Positions 45,221 through 55,552 of a stretch of DNA of 64,000 nt are shown here, piece by piece. A program made the position numbers and the translations under genes. Source of the stretch: Pseudomonadota bacterium (GTDB lineage Bacteria; Pseudomonadota; Gammaproteobacteria; Burkholderiales; Rhodocyclaceae). Each line of letters opens with the position of its first letter. Positions within the stretch are counted from its first letter, which is position 1. The stretch covers positions 45,383-109,382 of the forward strand of contig JAJZSW010000001.1 of the NCBI GenBank assembly GCA_021849505.1. The letters are read 5' to 3'. The notes under the pieces are model-generated. The model searched no databases. It saw only the letters and a list, made by a program, of their open reading frames with translations, and had not been told where the DNA came from.

Positions 45221-46486
45221 ATGCGCATTGTAGTGCTCGGAGCCGGTTTGATCGGCGTCGCCACGGCCTGGTTCCTTGCCGAGGATGGCCATGAGGTGAT
45301 CGTGGTCGATCGGCAGCCCGGACCGGCGTGCGAAACCAGCTTCGCCAACGGCGGGCAGATTTCGACGAGCCATGCCGAACCGTGGGCGAATCCGTCAACT
45401 CCCCTGAAAGTTTTGAAGTGGCTGGGCCGCGAGGATTCGCCGTTGCTCTGGCGGCTGCGCGCCGATGCCGCCCAATGGGCCTGGGGCCTGCGCTTCCTGC
45501 GCGAATGCACACCCGGCCGCACGCGTGCCAACATCCGCGCGATCCTGGCGCTGGCGCTCGACAGCCGCGCGCGGCTCAAGGCGCTGCGGCGGGCACTGGG
45601 CCTGGAATACGACTGTCTCGAGCGGGGCATCCTGCACTACTACACCGATGCGGACGAGTTCGCGCATGCGCAGCCGCAGGCCGAGTTCATGAGTCAGTTC
45701 GGCTGTGACCGCGTCGTCAAGTCGGCGGCCGAATGCCTCGACATCGAACCGGCTCTGTGTGATTCAACGCTGCCGATCGTTGGCGGCACCTGGACGGTCG
45801 AAGACGAATCGGGCGATGCGCAGCGCTTCACCGCGCTGCTGGCCGAGCGATCCGCCGGGCGCGGCGTGCAGTTTCGCTACGCCAGCGCCGTGGCCGGCAT
45901 CGAGCAGGCGTCGGGTCGCTTCGCGGCGGTACGTCTGAGCAGCGGCGAGCGTCTGGCCGCCGAAGCCTGCATCGTCGCGCTGGGCAGCTATTCGCCCTTG
46001 CTGCTGCGCCCGCTGGGCATCCGCATTCCCGTCTACCCGGCGAAGGGCTACTCGATCACGATTCCGCTGGCGCCTGAGTCGCCCGCACCGAATGTGAGCC
46101 TGACCGACGACGGGGCGAAGGTGGTGATCTCGCGGCTCGGGCAACGATTACGGGTGGCCGGGACCGCCGAATTCGCCGGTTATGACACGCGTATCAACCC
46201 GCGCCGCGTCGCCCCGCTGCTGCGCCGCGTGAGGCAGATCTTCCCGCGGATCGAGTTCCATGCCGATGCCGTCGAACCCTGGACCGGCCTGCGCCCGTCG
46301 ACACCCAGCAACGTGCCGCTGATCGGCCCGACGCCCCTTGCGGGGCTGTTCATCAATACCGGCCACGGTACGCTGGGCTGGACGCTGGCGGTCGGCTCCG
46401 GCCGCCTGCTGGCCGACCGGGTGGCAGGGCACGCCCCGGCCATCGATCCAGCGCCTTACGGGCTCGGTGGCCAATCTCTGCGATAA
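45221..46486 (+). CDS. D-amino acid dehydrogenase-like FAD oxidoreductase
   Basis: The 421-residue flavoprotein has a FAD motif ([20 protein letters not shown]), [11 protein letters not shown], the DadA-type [20 protein letters not shown], and the C-terminal [20 protein letters not shown] and [15 protein letters not shown]. It most resembles DadA, which oxidises D-amino acids and feeds electrons to quinone. Substrate range is not evident. Confidence 0.9.
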   Translation: MRIVVLGAGLIGVATAWFLAEDGHEVIVVDRQPGPACETSFANGGQISTSHAEPWANPSTPLKVLKWLGREDSPLLWRLRADAAQWAWGLRFLRECTPGRTRANIRAILALALDSRARLKALRRALGLEYDCLERGILHYYTDADEFAHAQPQAEFMSQFGCDRVVKSAAECLDIEPALCDSTLPIVGGTWTVEDESGDAQRFTALLAERSAGRGVQFRYASAVAGIEQASGRFAAVRLSSGERLAAEACIVALGSYSPLLLRPLGIRIPVYPAKGYSITIPLAPESPAPNVSLTDDGAKVVISRLGQRLRVAGTAEFAGYDTRINPRRVAPLLRRVRQIFPRIEFHADAVEPWTGLRPSTPSNVPLIGPTPLAGLFINTGHGTLGWTLAVGSGRLLADRVAGHAPAIDPAPYGLGGQSLR

Positions 46487-46543
46487 TGCGATTCCCCCAG
46501 GCCCTCAGGCCGTATTTTTAACCTGCCTTCAGGCAGGCTTGCC

Positions 46544-48415
46544 ATGACCCAGACCATCGAATCCTTTGCGGCGCTGCAATTGCCGGCGCCCCTCCTTTCC
46601 GCCTTGACCGACGTCGGCTACGAAACGCCATCGCCGATTCAGGCGGCCTGCATTCCCCATCTGCTGGCCGGCAGGGACCTGCTCGGCGAAGCCCAGACCG
46701 GTACCGGCAAGACGGCCGCCTTCGCCCTGCCGCTGCTGGCGCGGCTAGATATCGCGAAGAAAGTGCCGCAGGCACTGGTGCTGACGCCGACGCGCGAACT
46801 GGCGATCCAGGTCGCCGAGGCCTTCCAGAAATACGCTCATCACATGCCGGGCTTCCACGTGCTCCCGGTGTATGGTGGTCAGAGCATGGTGATCCAGTTG
46901 CGCGCCTTGTCCCGCGGGGCTCATGTGATCGTCGGCACGCCCGGCCGCATCATGGATCACCTGGAACGGAAGAGCCTCAATCTCGATGGCCTGCAGACGC
47001 TGGTGCTCGACGAAGCCGACGAGATGCTGCGCATGGGTTTCATCGAGGACGTCGAGTGGATTCTCGAACATACCCCGGCGACGCGCCAGACGGCGCTGTT
47101 CTCGGCAACCATGCCCGATCCGATCCGCCGCATCGCCCAGCGTTACCTGCGCGAGCCGCAGCAGGTCAAGATCCGCTCCGCCACGACCACCGTGGCGACC
47201 ATCAGGCAGAAGTACTGGCAGGTGCGCGGTGCCGACAAGATCGAAGCGCTGACGCGCATGCTCGAGGTCGAGGAGGATTTCGACGCGGCGATCATCTTCG
47301 TGCGCACCAAGACGGCGACGGTCGAACTGGCCGATCGCCTCGAGGCCCGCGGCTACGAGGCGGCGGCACTCAACGGCGATATGACGCAGGGCCTGCGCGA
47401 ACAGGTGATCGAGCGGCTCAAGTCGGGCTCGCTCGACATCGTCGTCGCCACCGACGTCGCGGCGCGCGGGATCGACGTGCCACGCGTTTCGCATGTCATC
47501 AACTACGACATTCCCTACGACACCGAGGCCTATGTCCACCGCATCGGCAGGACCGGGCGCGCGGGACGGGCGGGCGTCGCGATCCTGTTCGTCTCGCCGC
47601 GCGAAATGCGCATGCTCAAGGCCATCGAGCGTGCCACGCGCCAGCCGATCGAACCGATCGCACTGCCGACGCGCGGCGAGGTCGCCGAACGTCGCGTCGC
47701 ACAGTTCAAACAACAGATCATGGATACGCTGGCCGAGGAAAACCTCGATTTCTTCTTCGAGGTGGTGCGGCGCATGGAAAGCGAGGACAACCTTGCGACC
47801 CGCCAGATCGCAGCCGCACTGGCCTTTCTCGCCCAGCGCGAACGGCCCTTGCGTCCGGATGGGCTGGAAGAATCGGTTCCGCCGGCCCCCCGTACTGTAC
47901 CGACTTCACGCGAAACTTCAGCAAGTGCCGTCCCCAAATCACGCGGCGAGCCGGCGAGTGCCGTCTCGCCAGCGCCGACTTTTGACAAGCCGGAGCGCAA
48001 GTCGCGCGCCGCGCCTGCGGCGAAACGCGACTTCGGCAATGCACCGTTGGTGCGCTATCGCATTGAAGTGGGCAAGAACCAGGGCGCGCTGCCGAAGGAA
48101 ATCGTCGGCGCCATTGCCAACGAGGGCGGCATCGACGGCAAGCTGATCGGCCAGATCAACCTGTTCGACGACTACAGCACGGTCGAACTGCCCGAGTTGC
48201 CGGCGGAAGTTCTCGATGTCCTCAAGCGCACGCGCGTGCGCCAGTTCGCGCTGAAAATCCGCCACGCCGTACCGGGTGAAGGCGACAAGCCCGCGTTTGC
48301 CAAACGTCGTCCTGCCAGCTCCGACTATTCGAAGAAGCCGGCACCACGAGGCGACAGGAAGCCGGCTGGCGAATGGAAAGGCGGATCACCGGCCGGCAAG
48401 CCGAAAAAACGCTGA
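46544..48415 (+). CDS. DEAD-box RNA helicase (CsdA/DeaD type)
   Basis: The 623-residue helicase contains the motifs ASAQTGTGKT-like AQTGTGKTAAF, PTRELAIQV, LDEADEMLRMGF, FSATMP, and HRIGRTGRAGRAG. A C-terminal DbpA-like RNA-binding domain (RYRIEVGKNQGALPKEIVGA, about 505-575) and a basic tail follow. A linker near 455-490 carries repeat copy 8 (encoding SAVSPAPTF). Copy 9 lies in the C-terminal tail (RRPASSDYS). It unwinds rRNA/mRNA, especially in the cold. Confidence 0.93.
   Translation: MTQTIESFAALQLPAPLLSALTDVGYETPSPIQAACIPHLLAGRDLLGEAQTGTGKTAAFALPLLARLDIAKKVPQALVLTPTRELAIQVAEAFQKYAHHMPGFHVLPVYGGQSMVIQLRALSRGAHVIVGTPGRIMDHLERKSLNLDGLQTLVLDEADEMLRMGFIEDVEWILEHTPATRQTALFSATMPDPIRRIAQRYLREPQQVKIRSATTTVATIRQKYWQVRGADKIEALTRMLEVEEDFDAAIIFVRTKTATVELADRLEARGYEAAALNGDMTQGLREQVIERLKSGSLDIVVATDVAARGIDVPRVSHVINYDIPYDTEAYVHRIGRTGRAGRAGVAILFVSPREMRMLKAIERATRQPIEPIALPTRGEVAERRVAQFKQQIMDTLAEENLDFFFEVVRRMESEDNLATRQIAAALAFLAQRERPLRPDGLEESVPPAPRTVPTSRETSASAVPKSRGEPASAVSPAPTFDKPERKSRAAPAAKRDFGNAPLVRYRIEVGKNQGALPKEIVGAIANEGGIDGKLIGQINLFDDYSTVELPELPAEVLDVLKRTRVRQFALKIRHAVPGEGDKPAFAKRRPASSDYSKKPAPRGDRKPAGEWKGGSPAGKPKKR
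47958..47984 (-). repeat. Dispersed 25-bp repeat, copy 8 (inside DEAD helicase gene)
   Basis: Minus-strand CAAAAGTCGGCGCTGGC then GAGACGGCAC, core consensus. The gene reads the other strand as SAVSPAPTFD in a linker. Confidence 0.85.
48304..48330 (-). repeat. Dispersed 25-bp repeat, copy 9 (diverged, inside DEAD helicase gene)
   Basis: Minus-strand GAATAGTCGGAGCTGGC then AGGACGACGT. Three or four bases differ from consensus, and ATAGTC matches copies 4 and 11. Read as RRPASSDYS. Confidence 0.65.
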
Positions 48416-48466
48416 TTGCTGCCCCCGCCCCGGTCATGCCGACGGGAACGGGGGTGTTCATGCGCG

Positions 48467-49813
48467 CTATTCCTTGAACGTAAATCCGCCGTCCTTGGCG
48501 ATGGCGACGTTGGCATTCAGATACCGGCTGTCGATACTCAGGTTCTTCAGCAGATTGAAGGCCATCTCGGCACGCACACCGGTTTCGCAATACAGCACAG
48601 GCTTCTTGTCCTTCGGCAGTTCGGTCACCCGGTGCGCCATTTCGTCGAGCGGAATATTGACGGCGTTCTTGAGCTTGCCGGTCGCGACCTCGCTGGGACT
48701 CCGGACATCGATGATCACCGTGTCGGCCGACGCTTTTTCGGCGACGTCCTTGAATTGTTCTGGCGTTACCGTACCCGGACGCGGCTTGGGCACATAGGCG
48801 ATGGTCGTTTTCGCATCGCCCGTCGCGACCGGGTTGCCGGCCTGCTTCCAGTCCTCGAAGGAGGACGGCAGCAGCCGCACGTTGCGGTAACCCCAGGCGA
48901 TCAGCTTGCGGGCGGCTTCCTCCTTGTTGTCGCCATACAGGATGATCGGCGCACTCTTTTGCGCGGGGAACTTGGACTGAGACTTGTCGAAGTCGGCGAA
49001 CGGAACCGAAACCGCCGACTGGATGTGGCCGGCCCTGACGGCATCGGTCTGGCGCAGGTCGACCAGGACGAAGGCGAAATCCTTCTCGATCGCGGTCTTC
49101 AGCCAGCCCGGGGTGGTCGTGGCATATTCGGCCTGCATCCAGTCGGGGAAGCCGCCGGTATAGACCTTGACGTTCGTGTAGCCCAGTGCCTTGATGCGCA
49201 TGAAGTTGGTCGGGCTCAGGCAGCCGCCGACGCAATAGACGACCATGGGCGTGGCCTTGTCCAGCGGCAGGACCTGTGCCTGGAACTTGTCGAAGGCCGG
49301 GGCGGGCAGCAGCTTGGCACCCGGGATATGGGCTTCCTGATAGGGCTCGGGCGGCCGGGCGTCGAGCACCATCACGTTCTTGTTGTCGGCCAGGAACTTC
49401 CTGAATTCATCACGCGTCAGCTTGTCGCCGGACTGGATGGTCTGCAGGATGTCGAAGCGCGTGATCAGCACCGCGTGCTTTTCGCCTTTCCTTTCGACGT
49501 AGTTGATGCGGAAGCCCTTGCCCTTGTAGAGCTTGAGCTCCTCGATGTCCTTCAGGTTCTGGATGGCGACGTCGTCTTCAAACCGGATGATCTCCTTGTG
49601 CGTGCCGACATCGAGCTGGAGGGTCTGCGAGGCCATCGAGAAATTCTCGAGCGACCCGCGCATCATGTTGGTGTCGAGCTGGTGACAGTTGCGGCACAAG
49701 GGGTGCATCGGTCCGGCCCCCTTGATGTTGATATTTCCAACTTGCGCCGTGGCCCCGCCGGCAGCCAGAAACAAGGTTGAACATGCGGCCATGCAGATCA
49801 GCTGTTTCATCAT
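48467..49813 (-). CDS. Exported triple-rhodanese protein with one c-type haem site
   Basis: The 448-residue protein has a signal peptide (about residues 1-23), then C40-x2-C43-H44 (LCRNCHQ), a covalent haem c site. Three rhodanese domains follow: the first with C194 (VVYCVGGCLSPT), the second without cysteine (PIILYGDNKEEA) and the third with C409 (VLYCETGVRAEM). It probably acts in periplasmic sulfur transfer coupled to electron transfer, for example in sulfur oxidation or metalloid reduction. It is a single gene convergent with the DEAD helicase gene. Confidence 0.85.
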   Translation of the reverse strand: MMKQLICMAACSTLFLAAGGATAQVGNINIKGAGPMHPLCRNCHQLDTNMMRGSLENFSMASQTLQLDVGTHKEIIRFEDDVAIQNLKDIEELKLYKGKGFRINYVERKGEKHAVLITRFDILQTIQSGDKLTRDEFRKFLADNKNVMVLDARPPEPYQEAHIPGAKLLPAPAFDKFQAQVLPLDKATPMVVYCVGGCLSPTNFMRIKALGYTNVKVYTGGFPDWMQAEYATTTPGWLKTAIEKDFAFVLVDLRQTDAVRAGHIQSAVSVPFADFDKSQSKFPAQKSAPIILYGDNKEEAARKLIAWGYRNVRLLPSSFEDWKQAGNPVATGDAKTTIAYVPKPRPGTVTPEQFKDVAEKASADTVIIDVRSPSEVATGKLKNAVNIPLDEMAHRVTELPKDKKPVLYCETGVRAEMAFNLLKNLSIDSRYLNANVAIAKDGGFTFKE

Positions 49814-49902
49814 TAATCCCCCTTGGTGACGAAAACGAATGCAGAACGGGGGAATACGCTACGCCTTTCCAGGGAAAAAATCCATGTTCCCGTAGCCAAC
49901 CG

Positions 49903-50631
49903 TCAGGCGCGGGGTAGCGCGACGAATCCCCACTGACGGTTGCAAACCAGCGCATTGCCGCGGTCGGCGTGCCAGTCGCCGAGCACCCAGCGCTGACAGG
50001 TTGTCCCGGCTGCCAAGTGTTCGTGTCTTCCCTGCCGGTGGGTATGGCCGTGGATCATCGCCTGCGCACCATGATCGGCCAGCGCGACGGCGACCGCTTC
50101 GGGATTGACGTCCATGATCGCCAACGGCTTGATCTGCTTCTCGGCTTCGCTGCGCGCGCGGAGCGCCTCGATTTTGCGCTTGCGTTCGGCGAGCGGCCGG
50201 GCGAGGAAGGCCGCACGCCAGGCCGGGTCGCGCACCTGCGCGCGGAAGCGCTGGTAGTCGGCATCGTCGGTACAGAGCGTATCGCCGTGCGTGAGCAAGG
50301 TTTTCACGCTGCCAATGTCGCGGATGCATGGGTCGGGCAGCAGGGTCAGCCCGGTGGCGGCAGCGAAATCATCACCGATGAGAAAGTCGCGGTTGCCGGC
50401 CATGAACTCGAGCCGGACGTCGCCATCGGACAAGTTGCGCAGGGCCACGACGACGCGTTTATTGAAGGGGTCGGCGAGGTCGTCGTCGCCGGCCCAGTAG
50501 TCGAACAGATCACCGAGGATGGTCAGGCGAGCGGCTTCACGCGCCGGACCCGCAAGGAAGTCGAGAAACAGCTGCACCGTTCCCGGTTCCCGGGGGGAAA
50601 GGTGCAGGTCGGAGATGAAGTATTCCGTCAG
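49903..50631 (-). CDS. lpxH: UDP-2,3-diacylglucosamine diphosphatase
   Basis: The 242-residue lipid A enzyme hydrolyses UDP-diacylglucosamine to lipid X. Calcineurin-like metal motifs: [39 protein letters not shown] and [11 protein letters not shown]. No ATG, GTG or TTG starts the conserved N-terminus; a CTG at 50631, overlapping the ppiB stop (CTGA), gives [11 protein letters not shown] after AAGGCGG, so a CTG start is likely. Confidence 0.92.
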   Translation of the reverse strand: MTEYFISDLHLSPREPGTVQLFLDFLAGPAREAARLTILGDLFDYWAGDDDLADPFNKRVVVALRNLSDGDVRLEFMAGNRDFLIGDDFAAATGLTLLPDPCIRDIGSVKTLLTHGDTLCTDDADYQRFRAQVRDPAWRAAFLARPLAERKRKIEALRARSEAEKQIKPLAIMDVNPEAVAVALADHGAQAMIHGHTHRQGRHEHLAAGTTCQRWVLGDWHADRGNALVCNRQWGFVALPRA

Positions 50632-51119
50632 ACGACTTCCGCCTTCTCGATCACGACGTCCTCGACCGGCACGTCCTGATGGAAGCCCTTGTTGCCGGTC
50701 TTTACACCCTTGATCTTGTCGACGACGTCCATGCCCTCGACGACCTTGCCGAAGACACAGTAGCCCCAGCCCGAGCCGGACGGCGCACGGAAGTTGAGGA
50801 AGTCGTTGTCCTTGACGTTGATGAAGAATTGCGCGGTGGCGGAATGCGGGTCGTTGGTGCGCGCCATGGCGATGGTGCCGCGATCGTTTTTCAGCCCATT
50901 GCCGGCCTCGTTCTCGATCGGCGCGTTGGTGGCCTTTTCCTTCATGCCGACGCCCATGCCGCCGCCCTGGATCATGAAGCCGTCGATGACGCGGTGAAAG
51001 ATCGTGCCGTCGTAATGGCCGGATTCGACGTAGGCGAGGAAGTTGGCGACGGTCTTGGGGGCCTTTTCGGCATCGAGTTCGAGGGTGATGGAGCCGTGGT
51101 TGGTGGTGAGCTTGATCAT
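50628..51119 (-). CDS. ppiB: Cytoplasmic cyclophilin-type peptidyl-prolyl isomerase
   Basis: The 163-residue cyclophilin contains [14 protein letters not shown] and [18 protein letters not shown], typical of PpiB. No signal peptide. It lies between lpxH and the periplasmic paralogue and overlaps lpxH by four bases, so it is cotranscribed. Confidence 0.96.
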   Translation of the reverse strand: MIKLTTNHGSITLELDAEKAPKTVANFLAYVESGHYDGTIFHRVIDGFMIQGGGMGVGMKEKATNAPIENEAGNGLKNDRGTIAMARTNDPHSATAQFFINVKDNDFLNFRAPSGSGWGYCVFGKVVEGMDVVDKIKGVKTGNKGFHQDVPVEDVVIEKAEVV

Positions 51120-51130
51120 GCTGAGGTTCC

Positions 51131-51691
51131 TTATTTCTTTTCGATGATTTTGGCCGACTCGATGACGACCGGGCTGAGGGGGACGTTCTGGTGCATGCCG
51201 GCATTGCCGGTGGCGACTTTTCCGATCTTCTGGACGACGTCCATGCCTTGCACGACCTTGCCGAACACGGCGTAGCCCCAGCCGTCCTGGCCCGGATAGT
51301 CGAGGAAGCCGTTGTCCTTGACGTTGATGAAGAACTGCGCGGAAGCCGAGTGCGGGTCACGCGTGCGCGCCATCGCGATGCTACCAACGACGTTGCGCAG
51401 GCCGTTCTTGGCTTCGTTCTGGATTGGCGCACGCGTCGGTTTTTCCTTCATGTCGGGCGTCATTCCGCCGCCCTGGATCATGAAGCCGTCGATGACGCGG
51501 TGAAAGATCGTGCCGTTGTAGAAGCCATCCTTGGCGTACTGCAGGAAGTTCTCGACCGTCTTCGGCGCCTTGTCGGCGGCGAGTTCGATGACGATGGTTC
51601 CCTGGCTGGTCTTGAGTTCGACTTGCGGGTTGGCAGCGAAGGCGGGCAGTACCAGGCAAAGCGTGGACAACAGGGCAAGCAGTTTCTTCAT
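51131..51691 (-). CDS. ppiA: Periplasmic cyclophilin-type peptidyl-prolyl isomerase
   Basis: The 186-residue paralogue of ppiB has a signal peptide ([20 protein letters not shown]) and the same catalytic segment [14 protein letters not shown] and [18 protein letters not shown]. The two genes are tandem duplicates, one exported. It precedes ppiB by 11 bases. Confidence 0.95.
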   Translation of the reverse strand: MKKLLALLSTLCLVLPAFAANPQVELKTSQGTIVIELAADKAPKTVENFLQYAKDGFYNGTIFHRVIDGFMIQGGGMTPDMKEKPTRAPIQNEAKNGLRNVVGSIAMARTRDPHSASAQFFINVKDNGFLDYPGQDGWGYAVFGKVVQGMDVVQKIGKVATGNAGMHQNVPLSPVVIESAKIIEKK

Positions 51692-51714
51692 GGTCGTTAG
51701 GTATAAAGAGAGGG

Positions 51715-52911
51715 TTAAACGGCGTCTTCGTGGACGATCTTCCAGCGCCCGTCTTCCTTGATCCAGTACTGGCGCTTTTGCGTCCGGTTGTTCAGGTTGC
51801 TGCTCTGGTAGTCCTGCTCGAAGGTGACGACGACGTATTCGTCCTTGCCCGGGTTGCGGAACATGCTGACGTTCCCGGTGGTGACCTTGATCCACTGCTT
51901 GCCGGCATTTACCTTGCGTTTCTGGGCGATCCAGGTGGCGCGATCCTTGCGGTCGCTGGCGAAGTCGCGGGCGTAGTGGCGCGCGTAGCGTTCGATATCG
52001 AGGCTTTCCCAGTCGCGGCGCCACTCGTCGATCATCGCCAGCAGCGCTTGCCGCTCGGCCTGCCAGTTGTCGAGCGACAGCCATTCGATGCTGTTGCTGA
52101 TGATGACGGGCGTAGTGCCGAGCTGGAGGTTCTTCGCCAGGGCGTCGAGGTCGGTATTGGCGAGTACCACGCAGCCGTCCGACGACTTGGGCGGGCGCGA
52201 GAAGGTGTCGGACGGCGTGCCGTGCAGCCAGATGCCATAGCCATTGCGCCCCTGCTTCTTGTCCCACTCGTTTGGATAGTTGATGGGGAAGGCTCCGCTA
52301 CCGTAGAAGTCCGGCAACTTCTGGCGCGGAATGCTGGAGGTGACGTGATAGACGCCGATGGGAGTCTTCTTGTCACCTTCCTTGATCTTCTCGGCGCCGA
52401 GCTTGCCGTGGGCGATGTAGTAGTCGGCGACGAAGCGCGGCGTGCCATTGTCGTTCTGGTAAAGATAGAGGCGCGCCCGCTGGGTATCGACGACCACGGC
52501 GTGCTTCTGGTCCGGGCGCATCTGCAGCAGGTAGCGCGGCACCTGAGTCTCCGCCGGTTTGCTCTTGTAGGCGCGCAGGCGGGCGATGGCTTCCTCGCGC
52601 AGGTCGGCGATCTGCTCGCCGGCCTCCTTGCCGCCGCCCTCGCCGAAGCGATTGAGCGGACGGGTACGCGCCAGCAGCAGATCGCCCTTGATCAGGTGGC
52701 CGAGGCGAAAATTCGGGTAGGCCTTGAGCAGAGATTCGGTTTCCCTGTAGGCCGTTTCCCAGCTGTTCTGGTCGATCTGCTCGAATATCCGGGCGAGCAG
52801 GGGTTCGGGGCCGGAATCGGTATAACGCGCCGGCGGCGCCGCCAAGCCGGCTTCAGCGCCGATCAGCGCGGCGGCGACGACGCCAAGGAGAAATCCGGTC
52901 GACTTCTTCAA
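51715..52911 (-). CDS. L,D-transpeptidase with C-terminal Cds6-like domain
   Basis: The 398-residue protein has a signal peptide ([20 protein letters not shown]). Residues about 110-280 form a YkuD catalytic domain with [20 protein letters not shown] (His and the SxGC nucleophile). The C-terminal 110 residues ([20 protein letters not shown] to [10 protein letters not shown]) match the NTF2-like end domain of the gene upstream. It cross-links or attaches proteins to peptidoglycan. A TTG start at 52911 overlaps the upstream stop (TTGA) after AGGAG. Confidence 0.88.
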   Translation of the reverse strand: MKKSTGFLLGVVAAALIGAEAGLAAPPARYTDSGPEPLLARIFEQIDQNSWETAYRETESLLKAYPNFRLGHLIKGDLLLARTRPLNRFGEGGGKEAGEQIADLREEAIARLRAYKSKPAETQVPRYLLQMRPDQKHAVVVDTQRARLYLYQNDNGTPRFVADYYIAHGKLGAEKIKEGDKKTPIGVYHVTSSIPRQKLPDFYGSGAFPINYPNEWDKKQGRNGYGIWLHGTPSDTFSRPPKSSDGCVVLANTDLDALAKNLQLGTTPVIISNSIEWLSLDNWQAERQALLAMIDEWRRDWESLDIERYARHYARDFASDRKDRATWIAQKRKVNAGKQWIKVTTGNVSMFRNPGKDEYVVVTFEQDYQSSNLNNRTQKRQYWIKEDGRWKIVHEDAV

Positions 52912-53996
52912 TTCACGAACTCCTGCTGGATCTGCCACTTGCCGTCACGCTTGACGAGCTGCAGTGTCTTGTTCGACGAGGCCTTGAAGCTGGTCGAGAG
53001 ATAGCTCTGGCGGAAGCTGGCCGTGGCCTTGTCTTGGCCGCTCAGCTTCACGGTGAGCTTGCCGCGGCTAACCTCGATCTTGCCCGGCTTGCCGACCTTG
53101 AGTGTGCGTTCGGCTTCCCAGTCCTTGCGCGAGGCCTTGCCCGGGGTTGTGAAGTCGCGGGCGTAGTAACCCAGATAGCGTTTTACGTCCTTCTTCGACC
53201 AGGCGGCGAGCCAGTCGTCGATCGCCGCGGTGATTTCGCCCTCGAGGTTCGCGGGCTCCGCTGCCGCAGAAGCCGGAGGGGATGCAGGCACCGGAACCGG
53301 CTTGGGTTCGGCCGGCTTTGCGTCCGAGGCGACCGGCTTGGCGATGGTGGGTGCTGGTTTGGCAAGCTCAGTGGGTTTGGCTGGTTCGGCGGGTTTGGCA
53401 CCAGCGAGCACGGTCGGGGCGGGCGCGGCGGCAGGGGCGACAGCCCCTGCCGACTTGTCGGTACCAACGAGGTCATTGATCATCGCCAGCTTGGTTTGCG
53501 CCGAGGCGTTCGACGAGTCGATCTGCAAGGCCTTGCCGTAGGCCTGGCTGGCGAGACGGGAATAGATGTCGCCGAGGTTCTCGTGGGCGGTGGCGTAGGC
53601 CGGATGGGTGCGGAGCGCCTGCTCGAGGGCGTCGCGCGCCTTGTCGTACTGCTTCTGCTGGGCGTAGATCACGGCGAGATTGTTGTAGGGCTCGGGCAGT
53701 TCCGGGTAGTCTTCGGTGAGCTTCTTGAAGGTTGCGATGGCATCGCCCTGCCTGTTCATGCCGGTGAAAATCAGTCCCTTGAGGAAGCGTCCGCGGGCGT
53801 CTTTGGGTTGTCCGGCGAGATGCTTATTCACCAGGTCGAGCGCCTTGGCATGCTGGCCGGCCTTGAGGGACTGGCTCGCATCCTCGAGCGGGCCTGCCTG
53901 CGCAGGCAGGCTCCCCGCCAGGGCAGCCACGACTGCGAACGACTGCAGCAGGAGGCGGGCTCGTTCGGCAAACGGATAAACGGATTGACTCTGCAT
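52908..53996 (-). CDS. TPR protein with C-terminal NTF2-like (Cds6) domain
   Basis: The 362-residue exported protein has a signal peptide (residues about 12-35), three to four TPR repeats (AFKKLTEDYPELPEPYNNLA-type, about 40-175), a Pro/Ala/Lys-rich linker (200-250) and a C-terminal domain (WLAAWSKKDVKRYLGYYARD to [10 protein letters not shown]) of the type also found at the end of the L,D-transpeptidase. It is translationally coupled to that gene. Probably a cell-envelope scaffold for peptidoglycan modification. Confidence 0.85.
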   Translation of the reverse strand: MQSQSVYPFAERARLLLQSFAVVAALAGSLPAQAGPLEDASQSLKAGQHAKALDLVNKHLAGQPKDARGRFLKGLIFTGMNRQGDAIATFKKLTEDYPELPEPYNNLAVIYAQQKQYDKARDALEQALRTHPAYATAHENLGDIYSRLASQAYGKALQIDSSNASAQTKLAMINDLVGTDKSAGAVAPAAAPAPTVLAGAKPAEPAKPTELAKPAPTIAKPVASDAKPAEPKPVPVPASPPASAAAEPANLEGEITAAIDDWLAAWSKKDVKRYLGYYARDFTTPGKASRKDWEAERTLKVGKPGKIEVSRGKLTVKLSGQDKATASFRQSYLSTSFKASSNKTLQLVKRDGKWQIQQEFVN

Positions 53997-54145
53997 TTGG
54001 CGCGCTGGAATGGCTCTTCGATTAACGTATCATTCTAACAAAGACGCGGGCTGCGGCAGCGTGCCGCGCCGGTTATGAATGAATTAATACAACGAACTAA
54101 CTCTCCTTGTTTGACCTTTTGCGGTCATCGGCCCGTTTGCCAGCC

Positions 54146-55534
54146 ATGCTGAAAATCCATAACACCCTCACCCGCACGATCCAGGAATTCGTCCCCATCG
54201 AACCCGGCAAGGTCCGGCTCTATGTCTGCGGCATGACAGTCTACGATTACTGTCACCTTGGCCACGGACGCGTCATGGTGGTCTTTGACATGGTGACGCG
54301 CTGGCTGCGCGCGAGCGGATTCCAGGTTACCTACGTGCGCAACATCACCGACATCGACGACAAGATCATCAAGCGCGCCGCCGAGAACGGCGAGTCGATC
54401 CGTGAGCTGACCGACAGGTTCATTGCCTTCATGCACGAGGATGCCGATGCGCTCGGTGTGCAGCGGCCCGACCACGAGCCGCGCGCGACAGAGTTCGTTC
54501 CGCAGATGCTGGACCTGATCGGCAAACTCGAAGAGAAGGGCTATGCGTACCTTGCCGGCAACAATGACGTCTGCTATTCGGTGCGCAAATTCGCCGGCTA
54601 CGGCAAGTTGTCCGGCAAGTCGCTCGAGGACCTGCGCGCCGGAGAGCGCGTCGATGTCATGGAAGGCAAGCAGGACCCGCTTGACTTCGTGCTCTGGAAA
54701 CACGCCAAGCCTGAAGAGTCCGCCGAAGTTAAGTGGGAATCCGCCTGGGGTACTGGCCGGCCCGGCTGGCACATCGAGTGCTCGGCGATGAGCTCGCAAC
54801 TGCTGGGCGACCATTTCGACATCCACGGCGGCGGGCAGGATCTGCAGTTTCCTCATCACGAGAACGAGATTGCACAGTCCGAAGGTGCCATGGACGCAAA
54901 CGAGGGGGATACCTTCGTAAACTACTGGATGCACAACGGCTTCGTGCGCGTTGACAACGAGAAGATGTCGAAATCGCTCGGCAACTTCTTCACCATCCGC
55001 GACATTCTCAAGAAGTACGATGCCGAGGTGGTACGCTTCTTCATCCTGCGTGCCCACTACCGCAGCCCGCTCAACTATTCCGACGGCCACCTCGACGACG
55101 CGCGCGCGGCGCTGACGAGGCTCTACACCGCACTCAAAGGTTTCGCTGTCGCGCCGTCGATCGATTGGAACGAGGCCCATGCGCAGCGCTTCAAGGCGGC
55201 GATGGACGAGGATTTCGCCACGCCCGAGGCTATGGCCGCGCTGTTTGATCTCGCCAATGAGCTGAACCGCACGAAGGATGCGAAGACTGCGGCCCAGCTC
55301 AAGGGACTGGCGGGCGTGCTCGGCCTGCTGCAGCGTGATCCAGTCGAGTTCCTGCAGGCCGGACCGGCCGCCGAGGGGCTTGACGATGCCGCCATTGCTG
55401 CACGGATCGCCGCGCGTGTCGCAGCGAAGAAAGCCAAGAACTTCGCCGAGGCCGACCGCATCCGCGACGAACTCAAGGCTGCTGGCATCGTCCTCGAGGA
55501 CGGCCCGGGCGGCACTATCTGGCGCAGGGGCTGA
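54146..55534 (+). CDS. cysS: Cysteinyl-tRNA synthetase
   Basis: The 462-residue class I synthetase has zinc/active site motifs [20 protein letters not shown] (HIGH as HLGH), [32 protein letters not shown] and the [11 protein letters not shown] loop. C-terminal helical domain complete. Spacing from the upstream gene and start MLKIHNTLT fit. Confidence 0.97.
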   Translation: MLKIHNTLTRTIQEFVPIEPGKVRLYVCGMTVYDYCHLGHGRVMVVFDMVTRWLRASGFQVTYVRNITDIDDKIIKRAAENGESIRELTDRFIAFMHEDADALGVQRPDHEPRATEFVPQMLDLIGKLEEKGYAYLAGNNDVCYSVRKFAGYGKLSGKSLEDLRAGERVDVMEGKQDPLDFVLWKHAKPEESAEVKWESAWGTGRPGWHIECSAMSSQLLGDHFDIHGGGQDLQFPHHENEIAQSEGAMDANEGDTFVNYWMHNGFVRVDNEKMSKSLGNFFTIRDILKKYDAEVVRFFILRAHYRSPLNYSDGHLDDARAALTRLYTALKGFAVAPSIDWNEAHAQRFKAAMDEDFATPEAMAALFDLANELNRTKDAKTAAQLKGLAGVLGLLQRDPVEFLQAGPAAEGLDDAAIAARIAARVAAKKAKNFAEADRIRDELKAAGIVLEDGPGGTIWRRG

Positions 55535-55552
55535 GAGCTGCCGCCCGGCGGG

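Noticed and set aside
48416..48466. Terminator between the DEAD helicase and rhodanese genes
   Set aside because: GC-rich imperfect stem only, no T-run on either side.
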